From assembly GCA_030770545.1 (NCBI GenBank), contig CM061106.1, positions 6,873,001 through 6,937,000 on the forward strand: DNA of 64,000 bases, read 5' to 3'. Each line of letters opens with the position of its first letter. Positions within the stretch are counted from its first letter, which is position 1. Shown piece after piece: positions 33,035 through 44,645 of this stretch. The notes below the pieces were generated by a model. That model was not told the origin of the DNA. It did not search any database and was given only the letters and a program-made list of their open reading frames with translations. Position numbers and translations under genes: made by a program. The stretch is from Macropodus opercularis (Eukaryota; Chordata; Actinopteri; Anabantiformes; Osphronemidae).

Positions 33035-33232
33035 GCATAACGAACCCATTCTTCACAGGTGTTAAGTGAAACCCAACTGGAGGATAAATTAGTGGTCTCC
33101 ACCAACTTCCCACAGACTGAAGAAGCCACCTGGATAGGTGGTGAAACGTTTCTACTAACTAGAAGAATCCAGTTGCCATGACTCAACCTTCAGACAACTT
33201 CACCTGGATGAATGAGAACCTTCACAGACATA
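33035..33232 (+). mobile_element. Penelope-like element 3' tail
   Basis: Reverse complement of the tail at 8805-9000 with modest divergence (shared ACCTGGATAGGTGG-type stretch, GAAACGTTTCTAC and CCAGTTGCCATGACTCAAC). It ends exactly where duplication copy 2 begins. Confidence 0.55.
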
Positions 33233-33643
33233 CTCACACAGTGTTATTGCTCATCATGTGAAGTTACGAGCATAAATATGCATATATTCAATTTCGACTA
33301 GAGACATTTATACCTAATTGTTATGTGACTTTTATATTTCATACATTTCTGCCCCAGTCCACTTTTCCATGGAGTGTCCTCCTCATGCTGAAGTACTCCC
33401 TAGTTAAAATGAAAAACATTTTCTGCTCTATGATATTATAATACGATAAAATGTATTGTCATACATATGAAATAATACGTAGAACATGTCCACCTCAAGG
33501 CTATAGTTACAGTTAAAATACCATCTATTTATTGTTTCTTTGAAATTGTAGAGTTGTTTCAGTCTACTTAATTTTCAAAAGAAAATCTTATTTTAATAAT
33601 ATATTTTACATATTATACAAACTAGGAGAGAAAAAGAAACATT

Positions 33644-34049
33644 TACCGTACTTTCGGCACTAAGGCACCTAAGAGCCTTACATTTTTCTCAAAAATCATC
33701 CGTGAGCCTAATAATCCGCATATGTGTGCACTGAGTTCCACAATCTGTAAAAATGTTGCTATGCTGCTATTAACAAAACTCCAACCGCTGGACATTAGTG
33801 TAAACAAGTTGCGAGCAGCGAGGGAGCGAACACACCTTTACTAAGACTGGGAGGCAGATGAGGACTTTGATGGATTTGTGGGACAGGATTGATTAAAAAA
33901 TAATGTGAGAGTAATGTTAAATAAAGTTCGACTAAACTCACTGTTTTGCTTCTGTTACCTTTCGTAGACCGTATTTTTTAGCATGCGCTAGTACGGAAAT
34001 AGCCCGTAGTTGAGACTGCGCTTTATAATCCGGTGCGTAAAACACGGTA
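33644..34049 (+). mobile_element. MITE-like DNA element, complete copy
   Basis: A 406-bp segment with imperfect terminal inverted repeats (left TACCGTACTTTCGGCAC, right end reading inward TACCGTGTTTTACGCACC). There is no coding capacity. Both ends carry the same degenerate subterminal motif. Only the left part survives in copy 1. Confidence 0.6.
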
Positions 34050-34465
34050 GACGTTTACAGATAACTGACCTATCACTGACCCTCACAGTCATGGCTGTGT
34101 GACAACAATTTATAGTAGTTATGATTACTTGTCTAACTTAAAAGCACTTGATGTAATTATATTCACTTCACGCATACTATTACAGTGATACCAAACCATG
34201 TCAATTCCCAGAATGAAATTCTGGTGTGTAGCACATACATGTTCATTGGTTAGATATATATACTTAGAGCTTATATCTGTGCCCTTTTCCATCTCACATC
34301 ATTTATTTTAAAATGACTAGGATCATCTTTAATGTCACTTTGTGCAGACAAACGTCAGTTGCAGCATGATGGTGTAAAACACATTTTAAAAACAAAACAA
34401 AACATGACCTTACATTTGAAATAAGATCTTCTTAGCCCAACACAAACTTCACCTTTGTTCCCTGT

Positions 34466-34600
34466 GCTGTGCAGGTTTTCCAGCGTGGGGAGAGGGCAGC
34501 CAACAATCTTCTGAGCGGTGCTGATGACCTCTTGGAGAGCTTTCCTCTGAGCCACTGTGCAACTGGTGAATCAAATGCATCAGCAGTACGTTAAACTACT
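34466..34600 (-). mobile_element. L2-like LINE fragment in copy 2
   Basis: Same piece as 27003-27140; here the frame encoding AQKIVGCPLPTLENL is still intact, whereas copy 1 has changes in it. Confidence 0.75.
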
Positions 34601-34948
34601 TTCTATGGTGGCTCTAAGGAGGGAGGGAGCCTGGAGACAGCTGATCTGGTCTGATGAGACCAGATGATAAGAGAGAGTTAGTCACACGTGGACATGGAGG
34701 CATGTCAGTGGACAGAAGAAACCGAATTTTCAAATGTTTCAGCATCACTCTGTGACAGGATGCTCCTAATTTTAGCAATATCCCTAAGGTGGAAGTAGGC
34801 GGTTCTAGAGATTTCTTTAACGTAGGATGTAAAGGAGAGATATTGGTCAAAATGACACCAAGGTTCCTACAGTTGCAGTTGAAACAAATCAGAATGTTAG
34901 TAAGGCACATGATGAATACACAAAGAAAGTTTAGAAGTATATATTTAC

Positions 34949-34954
34949 TTTATT
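34949..34954 (-). terminator. Poly(A) signal of the unknown gene, copy 2
   Basis: AATAAA on the minus strand, at the position equivalent to 27493 in copy 1. Confidence 0.6.
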
Positions 34955-35091
34955 TTTTGTCAGTGTACAAGTGAATAAATGCAAACATAATTTCTGACAC
35001 CCTGCGAGAGAAACGTTCTACAATTGATTCTCTTCAAACACATGAGTAAATGCCTTTCTTTGAATTCGTGACGCCCTACGAGACAAACGCT

Positions 35092-35356
35092 TTACGATGA
35101 CTTTGCTGCAAACAGGAGAATTCTTCGAAGTTTATTGATTGTTTCGCGGCAAACGGGACATCTGTTAATGTAGCATGTACAGGTTAGATGGGAGCAGTTT
35201 GTGAGCCACTGCTTCCTCTGGTAACACGCACTGCACGAGTAAGTGAAGCGCTCTGGTATTTGGATCATCTTAAACTCGGTGGACGGGTCCCTGCACACGC
35301 CGCACATCAAGCCATTTCCCTGGTCTAGACGCGGTGCGCACGTCCCGCAGCACAGG
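35092..35356 (-). pseudogene. RING-like Cys/His region in terminal exon, copy 2
   Basis: Identical in reading to copy 1, including the preceding TGA and the frame relation to the upstream exons. The disruption therefore predates the duplication, or the shared layout is functional in a way I cannot see. Confidence 0.55.
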
Positions 35357-36477
35357 TGTCCACAGTCCAGGAGAAGCAGGTGAGAGCTGGCGGGGTTTCA
35401 GCTTCATCGTGTGAGGACTCTGGCTGTGGATCTACGAAAGAGAAAGAAACATTCTGAATCCCTGCCTGACAGCAAACCGGCTGAAAGCCTGCGGCTCGAT
35501 GACGTTCTTACCCGCAGCGATGAGGGCGAAGCGTCCGTCCGCGTGGATGAGGTCGTTCACTTCACCCGTGGGATCGCTGTAGTTCATGGCGACCGGGACG
35601 AGCTCCGCCTCGGCTCCGTGCACCGCGACGCGAGGCCCGGGGCGGAACCTGTGTCTCAGCGAGCCGAGCTCGGCTCGTTCTCGGATGTACCCATGACGTG
35701 GTGGTAGCTGGACAACTCGGTCGTTCCAGGGAATCTCGTTCACACGCACCGTCGTCATGTCGTGGTCGAGCAGTGCGGTGCAGGGGGCCCTTCCCGACAG
35801 AGCTACTGTGTCGTCCCAGACGTCGGAGCAGATCAGGTCGTACCTCTTCAACAGGTCGTAAAGTCTCTGAGGCTCGTTGCAACGCACCATCATGACGTTG
35901 GCTTCAGACCCAGGCAGTGTCACGGCCACGCTGTGAGGCTCCTGCGCACAGAGTTGTTGAAATGTGAAGAGGAACCGAATAAAGAGAAGAACGAAAATAA
36001 AACGAAAGCAGTGACTTCGCTTAGAAACTCACGTGTTGGCAGCTCATCTTAAACACGGTCTCGTTGTCGCCGCTCGTCAAATCTTCCCTCAAATTCCAAC
36101 GGTTCGCCTTCACATCCCGTCATATCGGTCACGTGGGTGAAGAAACTCGCCTCCGGTCTAATGGCCACGTGCAAGATCTTGTATCTGTTGCTATGTGCAT
36201 CGGTTAATTTGTTTCCAGCATCCAACAGTACATCACACGACACCAAAGCCATTCGGTTACAACCGGGATGTGCCCACAGGTTTGCAATTATTCTCAGCAT
36301 CTGCCTTGTGAATGACGCAATACGGTCACGTGCTATTTGAACGCATATGACTGTCAGATGTTGATCGTCAGGGTATGTCCACCGGCACACGAACCACTTC
36401 TGGACTTCGTCCGTGATGAAGCCGGTGTGGACCTGTGGGGTCCAGCACCATCTGACAAGTACTGTCATGTATTCCAT
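35325..36477 (-). pseudogene. Uncharacterised spliced gene, copy 2, frameshifted
   Basis: The exon borders correspond to copy 1 (exon 2 at complement(35512-35941), terminal exon from 35431). In the first coding exon, around 36105-36115, copy 2 is 2 nt shorter than copy 1. There TDMTG changes from the copy-1 WLKAQRW reading to CEGEPLEFEGRF and soon stops at 36049-36051. The second and terminal exons remain near-identical to copy 1. Because the rest is so well kept, the frameshift looks recent. Confidence 0.65.
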
Positions 36478-36539
36478 TAGCTGAGGAGATGGGGCTGAAG
36501 GCCTACAAGAGAACCATATGTCACACGAGGCTGTGCTGA

Positions 36540-38030
36540 ATTCTATACGCGAGTCAAGTTCAACGTTCAAAGCTGAATCATCCCTAAAAACAACAACACA
36601 ATAAAAATAATAAAACACTTACAGCTTCCAATGTTAAATAGACCTCAGCTTCAAATGAGATGCGGGCACTTCAGTTCAAGTCTGTGCTTCTGAAAAGAAA
36701 AGAACAGTAAAGGCAGGTTTAATGAAAGCTTTTTAAAAAGTAAAAATAAAACAAGATAAATAATAATTGCAGCTTCTGTCTTTGAATCCCAACATAAGAC
36801 AGACAGTCAGTGGATATGAGCTTCAGTCTGTGCTTTTAAAAAAGAAGAGTAAAAGACCTATTCCACAAAAATTGGTTCAAACATTGTTTAAGAGAAATGG
36901 AAGCGGTTTAATCAGAGTTGAACTGTCTGCAGAACAAGTTGAAACCTCTGCATTTTAAAAGGAAAATAACATTTTGTAAGTATGTATCATTAACACTTAC
37001 AGTTCTTTTGGGATGCTGGGTCTTCTCAGCCAGAGGTTTCTGCACCAAAAAACAAGCTGTTAGATGCAGAGACAAACAAAACAAACACTTGCATCGCTAA
37101 CCCATCGAGGTTGGGAAGCTGACGTGACGCAATCCATGATATGTATCAATTGACCACAAGTTTACAGTCTGAAGGTTCAGCAGTGCTGGGTTCTCTATCA
37201 TACCTAAGATGTGGATCCTCAGCTGGAGAACAAAGTGAAGAAGCCTGAACCACTGAAGGAGACAGAGCTGCAGACAGAAAAAAAGAAATGATTTGATTTG
37301 ATATAGGAGCTGATTATATATTAATTTAAATGACATCATTAAATAACTATCTGTATCGCGGGTGATCCCACCCACCCATCACACAGCTTCCCGAACCTGC
37401 TTCCCTCAGGGAGGAGAGGCTGTCAGGAAGCTGAACTCCCTCCCAGCTCTGAATCTGGCAGAATCTAGCAAAGGTTATTATATAGACCAGAATTTAGCAT
37501 ATTTAGAACTTAAAAATATTAATGAAGGGTTTTTAAATGTATTAGCACGATTATTTAGGTTTAGAATTGATTAATCCACGTCAGTGATATGGAAAAGCAG
37601 GTTGTAGTGCTCATAGACTGTTATTAGTTAAGCTTTTCTTTAGCTATGTTATAGTCCTCAGAGCTTAACTGCTCCAGTGGGCTTTCAGCTACAGAAACTG
37701 GAGAACAGCCCACACTCAAAGCTCCGGAAGATTGAATAACGTATACACTTCAGGATAAAGATACGGTTTTAAAATGTAAACAAAATCTACACATTCATCT
37801 GTAAACCCTCTGTTTCAGTCCCTCTGTCAGGTTTATATAAGCAGATGTCTCTGTTTGCGTCACATCAGCTATGTTTCATTAAAGCGAATCGTTGAAAAAG
37901 AGCAAAACTTTGACGTTTAAAATTCGCTTTAATGTAACAAACGGGTCGGTTTGCAGGCTAATGTCTGTAGAATAGTTTCGAATTAAATTACGTTATTCGA
38001 ATATCAGTAACGTCAATGCTTTTGAGAAAT
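36540..38030. other. 5' exon and intron region of the unknown gene, copy 2
   Basis: Equivalents of the copy-1 5' exons are at about 36623-36690 and 37001-37040. Several small indels separate the copies here (for example an added CTGGAGAACAAAG block near 37222 and about 60 extra bases near 37390). Confidence 0.5.
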
Positions 38031-38078
38031 GAACAGAAGCCTGAAGAAATTTGATCAGTAGATAGAATTTACACTTAC

Positions 38079-38146
38079 GCAGGTCTTCTCAGCCAGAGGC
38101 TCCTCCACCAAAAAAACAGTGGTTATGTGTGCAGGCAGCTTTTATA
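38079..38146 (-). promoter_or_regulatory. TATA promoter and first exon of the unknown gene, copy 2
   Basis: TATAAAAG at complement(38139-38146), with the donor after 38079. Sequence around it is the same as copy 1 from about 38030 to 38400, so the promoter is better conserved than the neighbouring intron. Confidence 0.65.
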
Positions 38147-39029
38147 GCCGCCTCTGCAGACACAACATTTCACATCCAGACACAGAGAACAACGCATGAG
38201 AACAGGTGGCCACCGGTCTCATAACAGTCAGGGGTGTTTTTTACAAATCTACACATTAATCTGTAAACAGTTCACACCGAGATACCGAGAACCTTGAGAA
38301 AGCAGGACAGAGGTTTCGCATGGGAGCAGAGGGACAGTTCTCATAGCTTAGCTACAGCATAGAAGTTTCTGTTTGCGTATCAGCTATGTTTCATTAAAAG
38401 CTTTAATTACTGCACAGTGCTCAATGGAAGACATTTCAGTCAGTACGTATTAAATCATAGCTTATCCAAACAAGAAATCCTGTTGACATGAAACTTGGTA
38501 GAGGGTTTAGTTTAATGACTAGATTTATTTACATTTTTAAACGGTGTCTTTGTTCTACTTCATGATAAAGTTTAAAAAAACAACAACAACTTAATCTTTC
38601 ATGTCTCTTCGTTGTTCATAGGTTAAAAGACACACGTTTGTCTTGACAACTGAATCACGCACACAGCGGTTTTTGTGGGTGAGTGAGTGCGTGTCATCCG
38701 TCTCAGCAGTGGGGGGTTGACGCCCCGGCTTGCTAGTAGCTCCGGAGGGTAAGGAAGGAGTGAATGGTAGCTTGAGACACACGGCTCTAATCTGATGAGA
38801 CCTGTAGGTGATAATAGACAGAGGAGGTATAGTGGACAGTTCAGTGTGGGCGAACAGCTGCATTGACCGGTTGGAGTGAAGGAAAAGAGAAGCAAGAAAA
38901 GAACAACAACAGAACAAGTAGCAACAGACACAGGCAGGATGGTTGGACCAGCAACTACTGGAGACACACGGCTCTGAGTCTGACAGCTCAGTGAATGAAG
39001 GATGTTTATGACTAGTTTATTATCATTAT

Positions 39030-39290
39030 ATATCAGCTGCCTCAGGTGCAGTAGCTTCAAAGCGAGCAAGTGATGCACTGAATGGAGAGCACTTTCTTCT
39101 TTAATTTCATTGTACAGGTGACAATGACATTAAAGATTTATCTATCTATCAAAGACGACGTTCAATTCCTCTGCTGATGTGAGGTCGTGTTCAGCAGGTT
39201 TGACGTTGGTCGTGTAGTTGGTGAGGTGCTGGACGCTCTGCCACACCTGCTGGCTGTTGTTACCGTCCAGGTGACCCTAAATCTTCGTCC
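39030..39290. mobile_element. Nested L2-like LINE fragments, copy 2
   Basis: Same nested arrangement as 31570-31830, so the insertion came before the segmental duplication. Confidence 0.7.
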
Positions 39291-39464
39291 TGTAGTCTGC
39301 TTTGATGGTCAGACTGGCCCAGGTGTGGTAGTGGTCTGGCCCCGTAGCTCAGTTTGACGTTAGAGCTGTGCACTTATATACAAACCATTTTAATGCGATC
39401 TTCAGACCGAAGGATCCTAAACTTGAGCTGCAGGTAAATCACCTGAAACAGAACATAAAGTGAT

Positions 39465-39850
39465 TTTCCATGAATGAGCGAACTCAAGAACAGCATAGTT
39501 AGGAATAAAGTTTCGACAATATGAACACATTCCCAGGAAAGACATCATCTGTCGTTTGGTGAGCGGCCTTGGGATGATATGAACAGCTTCAATCCTTTTA
39601 GGGGAGAGAGATTTGTAGGCTGCTGCTCTGCAAAACATGTCGCAAGAAAGTTACTTCCTCTTGGACGAACTGTAGTTTAGACAAACTAACTTTGTGGCCT
39701 TCAGCCGCCAGGTGTTTCAACACCACTGTGTCTCTTTCACACTGGTCCTTTGTGGGGCTGCAGATAATGATAACATCCACATATTGCAACAAAGCACTTC
39801 CTGGCATGAGAGAAAGGCTCCATGCTGTAACAATTTTACTAACTCATTCT
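39465..39850 (-). pseudogene. Endogenous retrovirus pol fragment, copy 2
   Basis: Equivalent of 31978-32350. The catalytic box reads YVDV in this copy (GATGTT where copy 1 has GATGAC). Frames are broken by stops. It is inactive. Confidence 0.7.
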
Positions 39851-39939
39851 ATGATTACTTTGCTTAGTGCAGATAAAAGCAAATACATATTAGGATATAT
39901 CAAGTAATATGAATCACATAGTAGAAATTCCATAACAGA

Positions 39940-40320
39940 ATTCTATCCTAGATTTGACAGGGAGCCAATGCAGAGAAGCTGATGTAGGAGAAATGTGATC
40001 TCTCTTCCTGAGTCCAGTCGGACTCTGGCTGCAGCATTTTGAATTAACTGGAGGCGTCATTGGGCCAAACTTCCAGAGTAGTGCCCAACGTCCTATTTAG
40101 AGCACGCAGAGGGCCTGACAGCGTGAGAGAGTTCAGGAGATTGTGACACATAAGAGGCAGAAGGCTTTATACTGGCTTGCTAATAGGCTGGAGACACATG
40201 GCTCTGAATCTGACTATACCAGTTAGTTAGTTGAAAGAAAGAGAGAGAGAGAGAGAGAGAGTCACATGTGGACAAGAGTTCAGTGAATTAAGGATGTCGC
40301 CCCCCCCAGTCTCCAGCATC
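39940..40320. repeat. Unclassified dispersed teleost repeat with (GA)n
   Basis: Carries GACAGGGAGCCAATGCAGAG, GCTGCAGCATTTTGAATTAA, GGAGACACATGGCTCTGAAT and a (GA)n run at 40234-40262. Related pieces occur at 27150-27430, 32934-32970 and 38950-38980. No coding potential. Confidence 0.55.
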
Positions 40321-40747
40321 TAAGTCTATAGCAGCTTAACTAAGAGATGGTTCAGAGTGACCAGAACAATCTCTAACTATACGCTTTGTCAAAAGTCGGA
40401 CGACTAACTCTAAGCCCTGGACAGGGATCGTTCGTGGGATTATTCAGGACATGGAACGTGCGTACAGAGCTGGAGTCACAATGTTATCTTTTTTTCGATT
40501 GCTAAACGACAGTGAGCACAACTGGAGCTACATGTTCAAAACTCTAACTACAGTCTGCTCTACCAACAATCACCTGAGCTAAACAGTTCACATCACCTGC
40601 AAGAGAGAACTTTAGATGTGATGTTGGTGAAAACCTGTGGTCTGATGCTAGAGAGAGGCAGGATCAACCCCTCAATGATTTGTTCAAATTACAGTATGTA
40701 CAGAAGGTTTCTACCTTTTTCTTCTCATTACTGTAATTCCATAAATG

Positions 40748-40968
40748 ACTATTGAAGGAAACTGCTAATTTTCATTTACCTTAAAGAATTGTGAGAACTG
40801 AGAGAAAAACACTAGCATCAAGCACCAATACAGAAAATACTAACTGAAACCTTTACAGTTTAAAGAATTTCAAAGAAAAGAGAGACATTCTGTCACATGA
40901 TTTATTTAAATGTTTGGAACATAACAATTCTTTAAGGTAAATGGAAATGAGCAGTTTGCTTCAATAGT
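40748..40968. repeat. Imperfect inverted repeat, 45-nt arms
   Basis: Arms 40748-40792 and 40924-40968 are reverse complements at 42 of 45 positions, with a 131-nt loop. It could be a small MITE with long terminal repeats or a hairpin RNA source. Confidence 0.8.
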
Positions 40969-41220
40969 TGATTGATCAGGTCAACTCAACGGAGACCAGC
41001 TGAGGATCCAGGGTCAACAGAGCAGCAGGAGAAGGAAGGAACCACACTGACACACACAGCAATGAAGACACACTCACACACATGCACTGACACTGACTGC
41101 TCTGCTACCAGCAAAGAAGAACGCTGCTCTGTGCTGACACTGACATGATGACACTGCTATGCATAGAAGCGTTAGAAGCCAAGTTCACACCACAACAAAC
41201 ATTCAGGACGATAACATGGG
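40969..41220 (+). repeat. Dispersed duplicate of 54096-54350
   Basis: Near-identical over about 250 bases (shared GGATCCAGGGTCAACAGAGC, CACACACAGCAATGAAGACA). Non-coding. Confidence 0.85.
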
Positions 41221-41989
41221 TGAGCAGACGTATCAGCATAAGCATTGCTTAGCCTTCTAATAAGCACACACGACGTAATAGTTGAGTTATTTTAGGCTTT
41301 TATTTAACTGTCTTTACATTAACAGCAAGGGCTACGTGCCTTCTATCTCCTGCTTGTCCCCAAGGTCATTCAACCCCCTGTCTACTCCTTTGGCATGCTG
41401 GGTAATGAAACTAACTTCACAACATAACATGGGTGAGCAGATGTATCAGCATCAGTCTTCTCATCTAGAAACATCAAACTGTTTATATGTCACGAAACAA
41501 CACGTGCTGTAGGTCCTTTGGTTTGATCCTGTTAGAACCACGTCGTCCTGTAGAAAGTTATTCCCAGATAATATCTTCACTTTCAGATGTTCAAACTGTA
41601 TTTGTAGAGAAATTTAATTCCATTAGTTTCACGTCCAGTTTGGTGCAATGAGGCTTGTTGTTAACAGAGGTTAAGTATCAGGACTCTGTGTGTGACGCTT
41701 CATGAGGCTGTTTATCGTCTTCAACACAGCGTTTCTTTACTATTTGCTCCAAAAATGCTGCACCACTAAACCACAGAGGTGTTGGAGGCTCCAGCTTATC
41801 AACTTCAACGCCAAGTGTCTGTGCTGTTATCACAGTAGTGTTTATGTTTATATAAATATTTATTTCACCACTGATGAAAGAAGAACTGATCTTCTGCTCT
41901 AACTAATATTGTTATTAAATCATCTCCCAAAACGCATCTTAACATTTATTATACTTTTTTTTCCAAATCATCAACACTGTGACCAGGTT
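41221..41989. other. Intergenic, nothing recognised
   Basis: Short unrelated open frames only. Confidence 0.45.
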
Positions 41990-42495
41990 GTTGCTGTTTC
42001 ACTTTGCATATGTATTTGCATTTCTTTCCCCATCGCTACGTAGCAGTGCTGCATATTCACGTTTCATGTACAGGACATAATCCAGGGATGATGAACTGTA
42101 ACAGTGCAGCAGTTTAATCTCATCTCAATTAACTGTATTTATACGACAGGACGAGAGTCTGCAGCTCAGACGCTTTCTTCCTCTCAGTATTCCAACATCC
42201 ATAGGCCTGCTGCTGCTAAAAGGAGACCTCCTCTCCTCTCCAAACACAGAACATCAGTCTGGTTTAGAATCAACGCTGCTTTATAGTTAGAGCAGAGACG
42301 TGACCTCAGCAGGACACTGAAGCTACTGATGTCCAGCTGAACTATAGCTTTGTGCTGTCTCCCCCTAGGAGCCCCAGCGATTTAGGGCCAGACTGACTTT
42401 GAACTGTCCAGCTCTGCTGTCATGACATGTTTTAATCCTCCTGCAATAGCAGATATTCTGTGATATAGAACCACGTCCCCTGTATCATGTGTTGA
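41990..42495. other. Downstream flank of ZNF-B
   Basis: 41990-42200 matches 19020-19265 of ZNF-A. The rest has no visible feature. Confidence 0.55.
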
Positions 42496-43499
42496 ACAAA
42501 GAACAATTAAAGAAGAGGCCAATCAAAGCAGAAGTGTAATTGCAGACAGTCTCTGTTCTAAACTTCCAAGGACACTTCATCTGTGTTGAACTCAGGTTGA
42601 TGGGATGAGGAACCAACACCTGCAGTATTAAAAACACTGTCTAGGAGTGAACGGAAAAGGTTAGAAAACACAAGAATGACATGAGTAGTTTGCTTATTAT
42701 GCCCCAAGAAGAGCAAGGAACACGTGATACCTTCATACAGAAGATTATCTTTAACCTAAGGGAGTCATGCTGTCGTCCACAAACACTATCCAGTTGTTCA
42801 AATAGATCTGGAAGGAGGATATTATCTAGGTACGACTGGAAGTGTTGTCAAACAGAGTAAAGATGAAAGGATCCAATTTTACGTCTTGTTGTGCAACATC
42901 CAGTTAAAGGATGCTCCCTGTTCCTGTGGTGACATGTTTAACGGAATTCATGGAAGAAAATGTATGTAATGTAATGCATAACTACCATGAAATCTAGAGG
43001 TCTTGATATAATTTTTTTTCTAGAAATTACACCACAGACAATCAAGCACAAGGAATAATGGAGAAGAGCCAGTGGGACTTAAAAATGATTTATTTTCAAT
43101 ATAAACGGCTCAAGACTGGATGAAATACACACAAGGTTCCTCATGCTGCTCTACTGAGAGAGTATGAGGACACACTGACGATGAAGACTAAAAGCAAGAT
43201 AATCTAATAATGTCAAGACTAACGATGTCAAATAAAACATCTATAATTTAAAAATTGTTACTCAGCAGGAATTAATGTAATTACAGTTGAAAATGACCAA
43301 TTTCACTCCATCAGACCATCATGTGTCTGCACATTCTCAGGTGAAGGGGGATTGGAGTTTATTTACCACATTTAAGAAATCAAACTGAGTTTGTTATTGT
43401 TTAATTTATTTATTATAAAACAGTTTGACACTGGACTGTCTTCCACAACAAACACATGTGAAGTCATAGCAGAGGAATGTGTCCCTCACCTTAGAAGAG
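42495..43499. repeat. Block shared with ZNF-A intron and with 50738
   Basis: 42495-42850 matches 21395-21750. 42738-43499 matches 50738-51375 (CCTAAGGGAGTCATGCTGTC, GGAAGTGTTGTCAAACAGAG, AATGATCAATTTCACTCC-like). Confidence 0.75.
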
Positions 43500-43760
43500 G
43501 CTTTCTGTGGATTTACAAAACATGTTGAAGTGTGTGTGGAAAGTTAACATAACCAGCTTTGCTGTAAACGCAATAGTCAACGCTGCCAACGTAAACTCAT
43601 TGTCTTGTCCTAATCGTGTCCAAAGCTGGAGCCCTGATATCCAGACAGAAACAATATGGACTGTAGCTGGAGACGCATGTAGCTCACTGCTGTGTTGGTG
43701 TGATGGGAAAAGTGACGTGACCGACTGTTTAGTATGTCCCAGCTGAAATTATGACCCAAT
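43500..43760 (+). pseudogene. Macro-domain-like gene fragment, copy 2
   Basis: The frame reads KVNITSFAVNAIVNAANVNS, matching the start of a macro domain (ADP-ribose binding; NAIVNAAN signature). It then diverges (SWSPDIQTETIW) and stops at 43744. Too short to fold as a whole domain. Confidence 0.5.
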
Positions 43761-44559
43761 GAATGACGCCCGCTTGTTGCTGCATCTGATACCACTCTCA
43801 TGGTCTCTGCTGAGGCCAGTATGCTGTTCAATAATGCAGCTGCGTCTGAGAGGCTGTGTTCATGTACGGACACCACTGTAGCTATCTGTAGTTAGCTTTT
43901 ATTTTTAATCTGCTGTATTTACCATCACCTTCCATTTTCACTGAACTCGCTTTTTCTAATATTTTTAAAAATGTATTTGAACACAAAAATAATACTGGAA
44001 GAAACCATCAATACAAGATTAAACACATCACAGTACTCAACAGTAGAGAGTCATTTGACTGATACCGATGATGAATATGTACAGTATAAAGCTGAAACAC
44101 AAGTGGAGATGATCAAGGCGGGATGCCTCCCTCCATTTTAGAAACGACATTAAGTCACTTTCCGCTCATTATTATTTACTGTTAACAGAACAACAATAAT
44201 GTCTCTGAGAAAACAAACAGGTCGTTTGTAGCATCTGGTTGTTGGTTGTGTTGTCACTTCTTGGATCTGTTTTCCAGGTGCAGTTCATCTCCAACAAGCT
44301 GATTTAGTTTAGTTTTAGACAGAAAGTAGAGAAACATGCTGCTAAACAATAACTGGGCCACGTTTAAAGACATCAATGTTTCCACCAAGTAACACTTACA
44401 AAACACAGAAATGAAACTCGTGAAAAAGTTTCCAGAACAAAAAGGTTTTGTTCTGTGATGTGTTACTTTGATTTAAGGCAAAACCTTTTCTTTACAGTTC
44501 ATCTCTCATGTGAAACTGTTGATGCTGTGCTACTGGATATGATGTTAGCTGGTTGAATA
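43761..44559. other. Intergenic 3' of ZNF-B
   Basis: No feature supported. This probably contains the ZNF-B 3' UTR near 44500. Confidence 0.4.
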
Positions 44560-44645
44560 GTGAATGTGTGAATACGCTGGTGGCATTTTAGGATGGAGCA
44601 CGTAGAAAATGTTTTACCACAACTCTAACATGAATCAGGTCTTTC
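44560..44645 (-). pseudogene. Vestigial zinc finger beyond the ZNF-B stop
   Basis: After the TGA at 44646-44648 the frame reads ERPDSC, then TAG, then SCGKTFSTCSILKCHQRIHT. The TAG sits at the same codon as the ZNF-A TAA. The TGA is extra: ZNF-A has GGA there. Confidence 0.75.

Larger units (their letters stand above)
33238..39894. repeat. Tandem segmental duplication, copy 2
   Basis: Second copy of 26018-32409 in the same orientation. It differs by small indels, a retained ~260-bp half of a MITE-like element and local changes in the 5' region of the gene. Confidence 0.92.
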
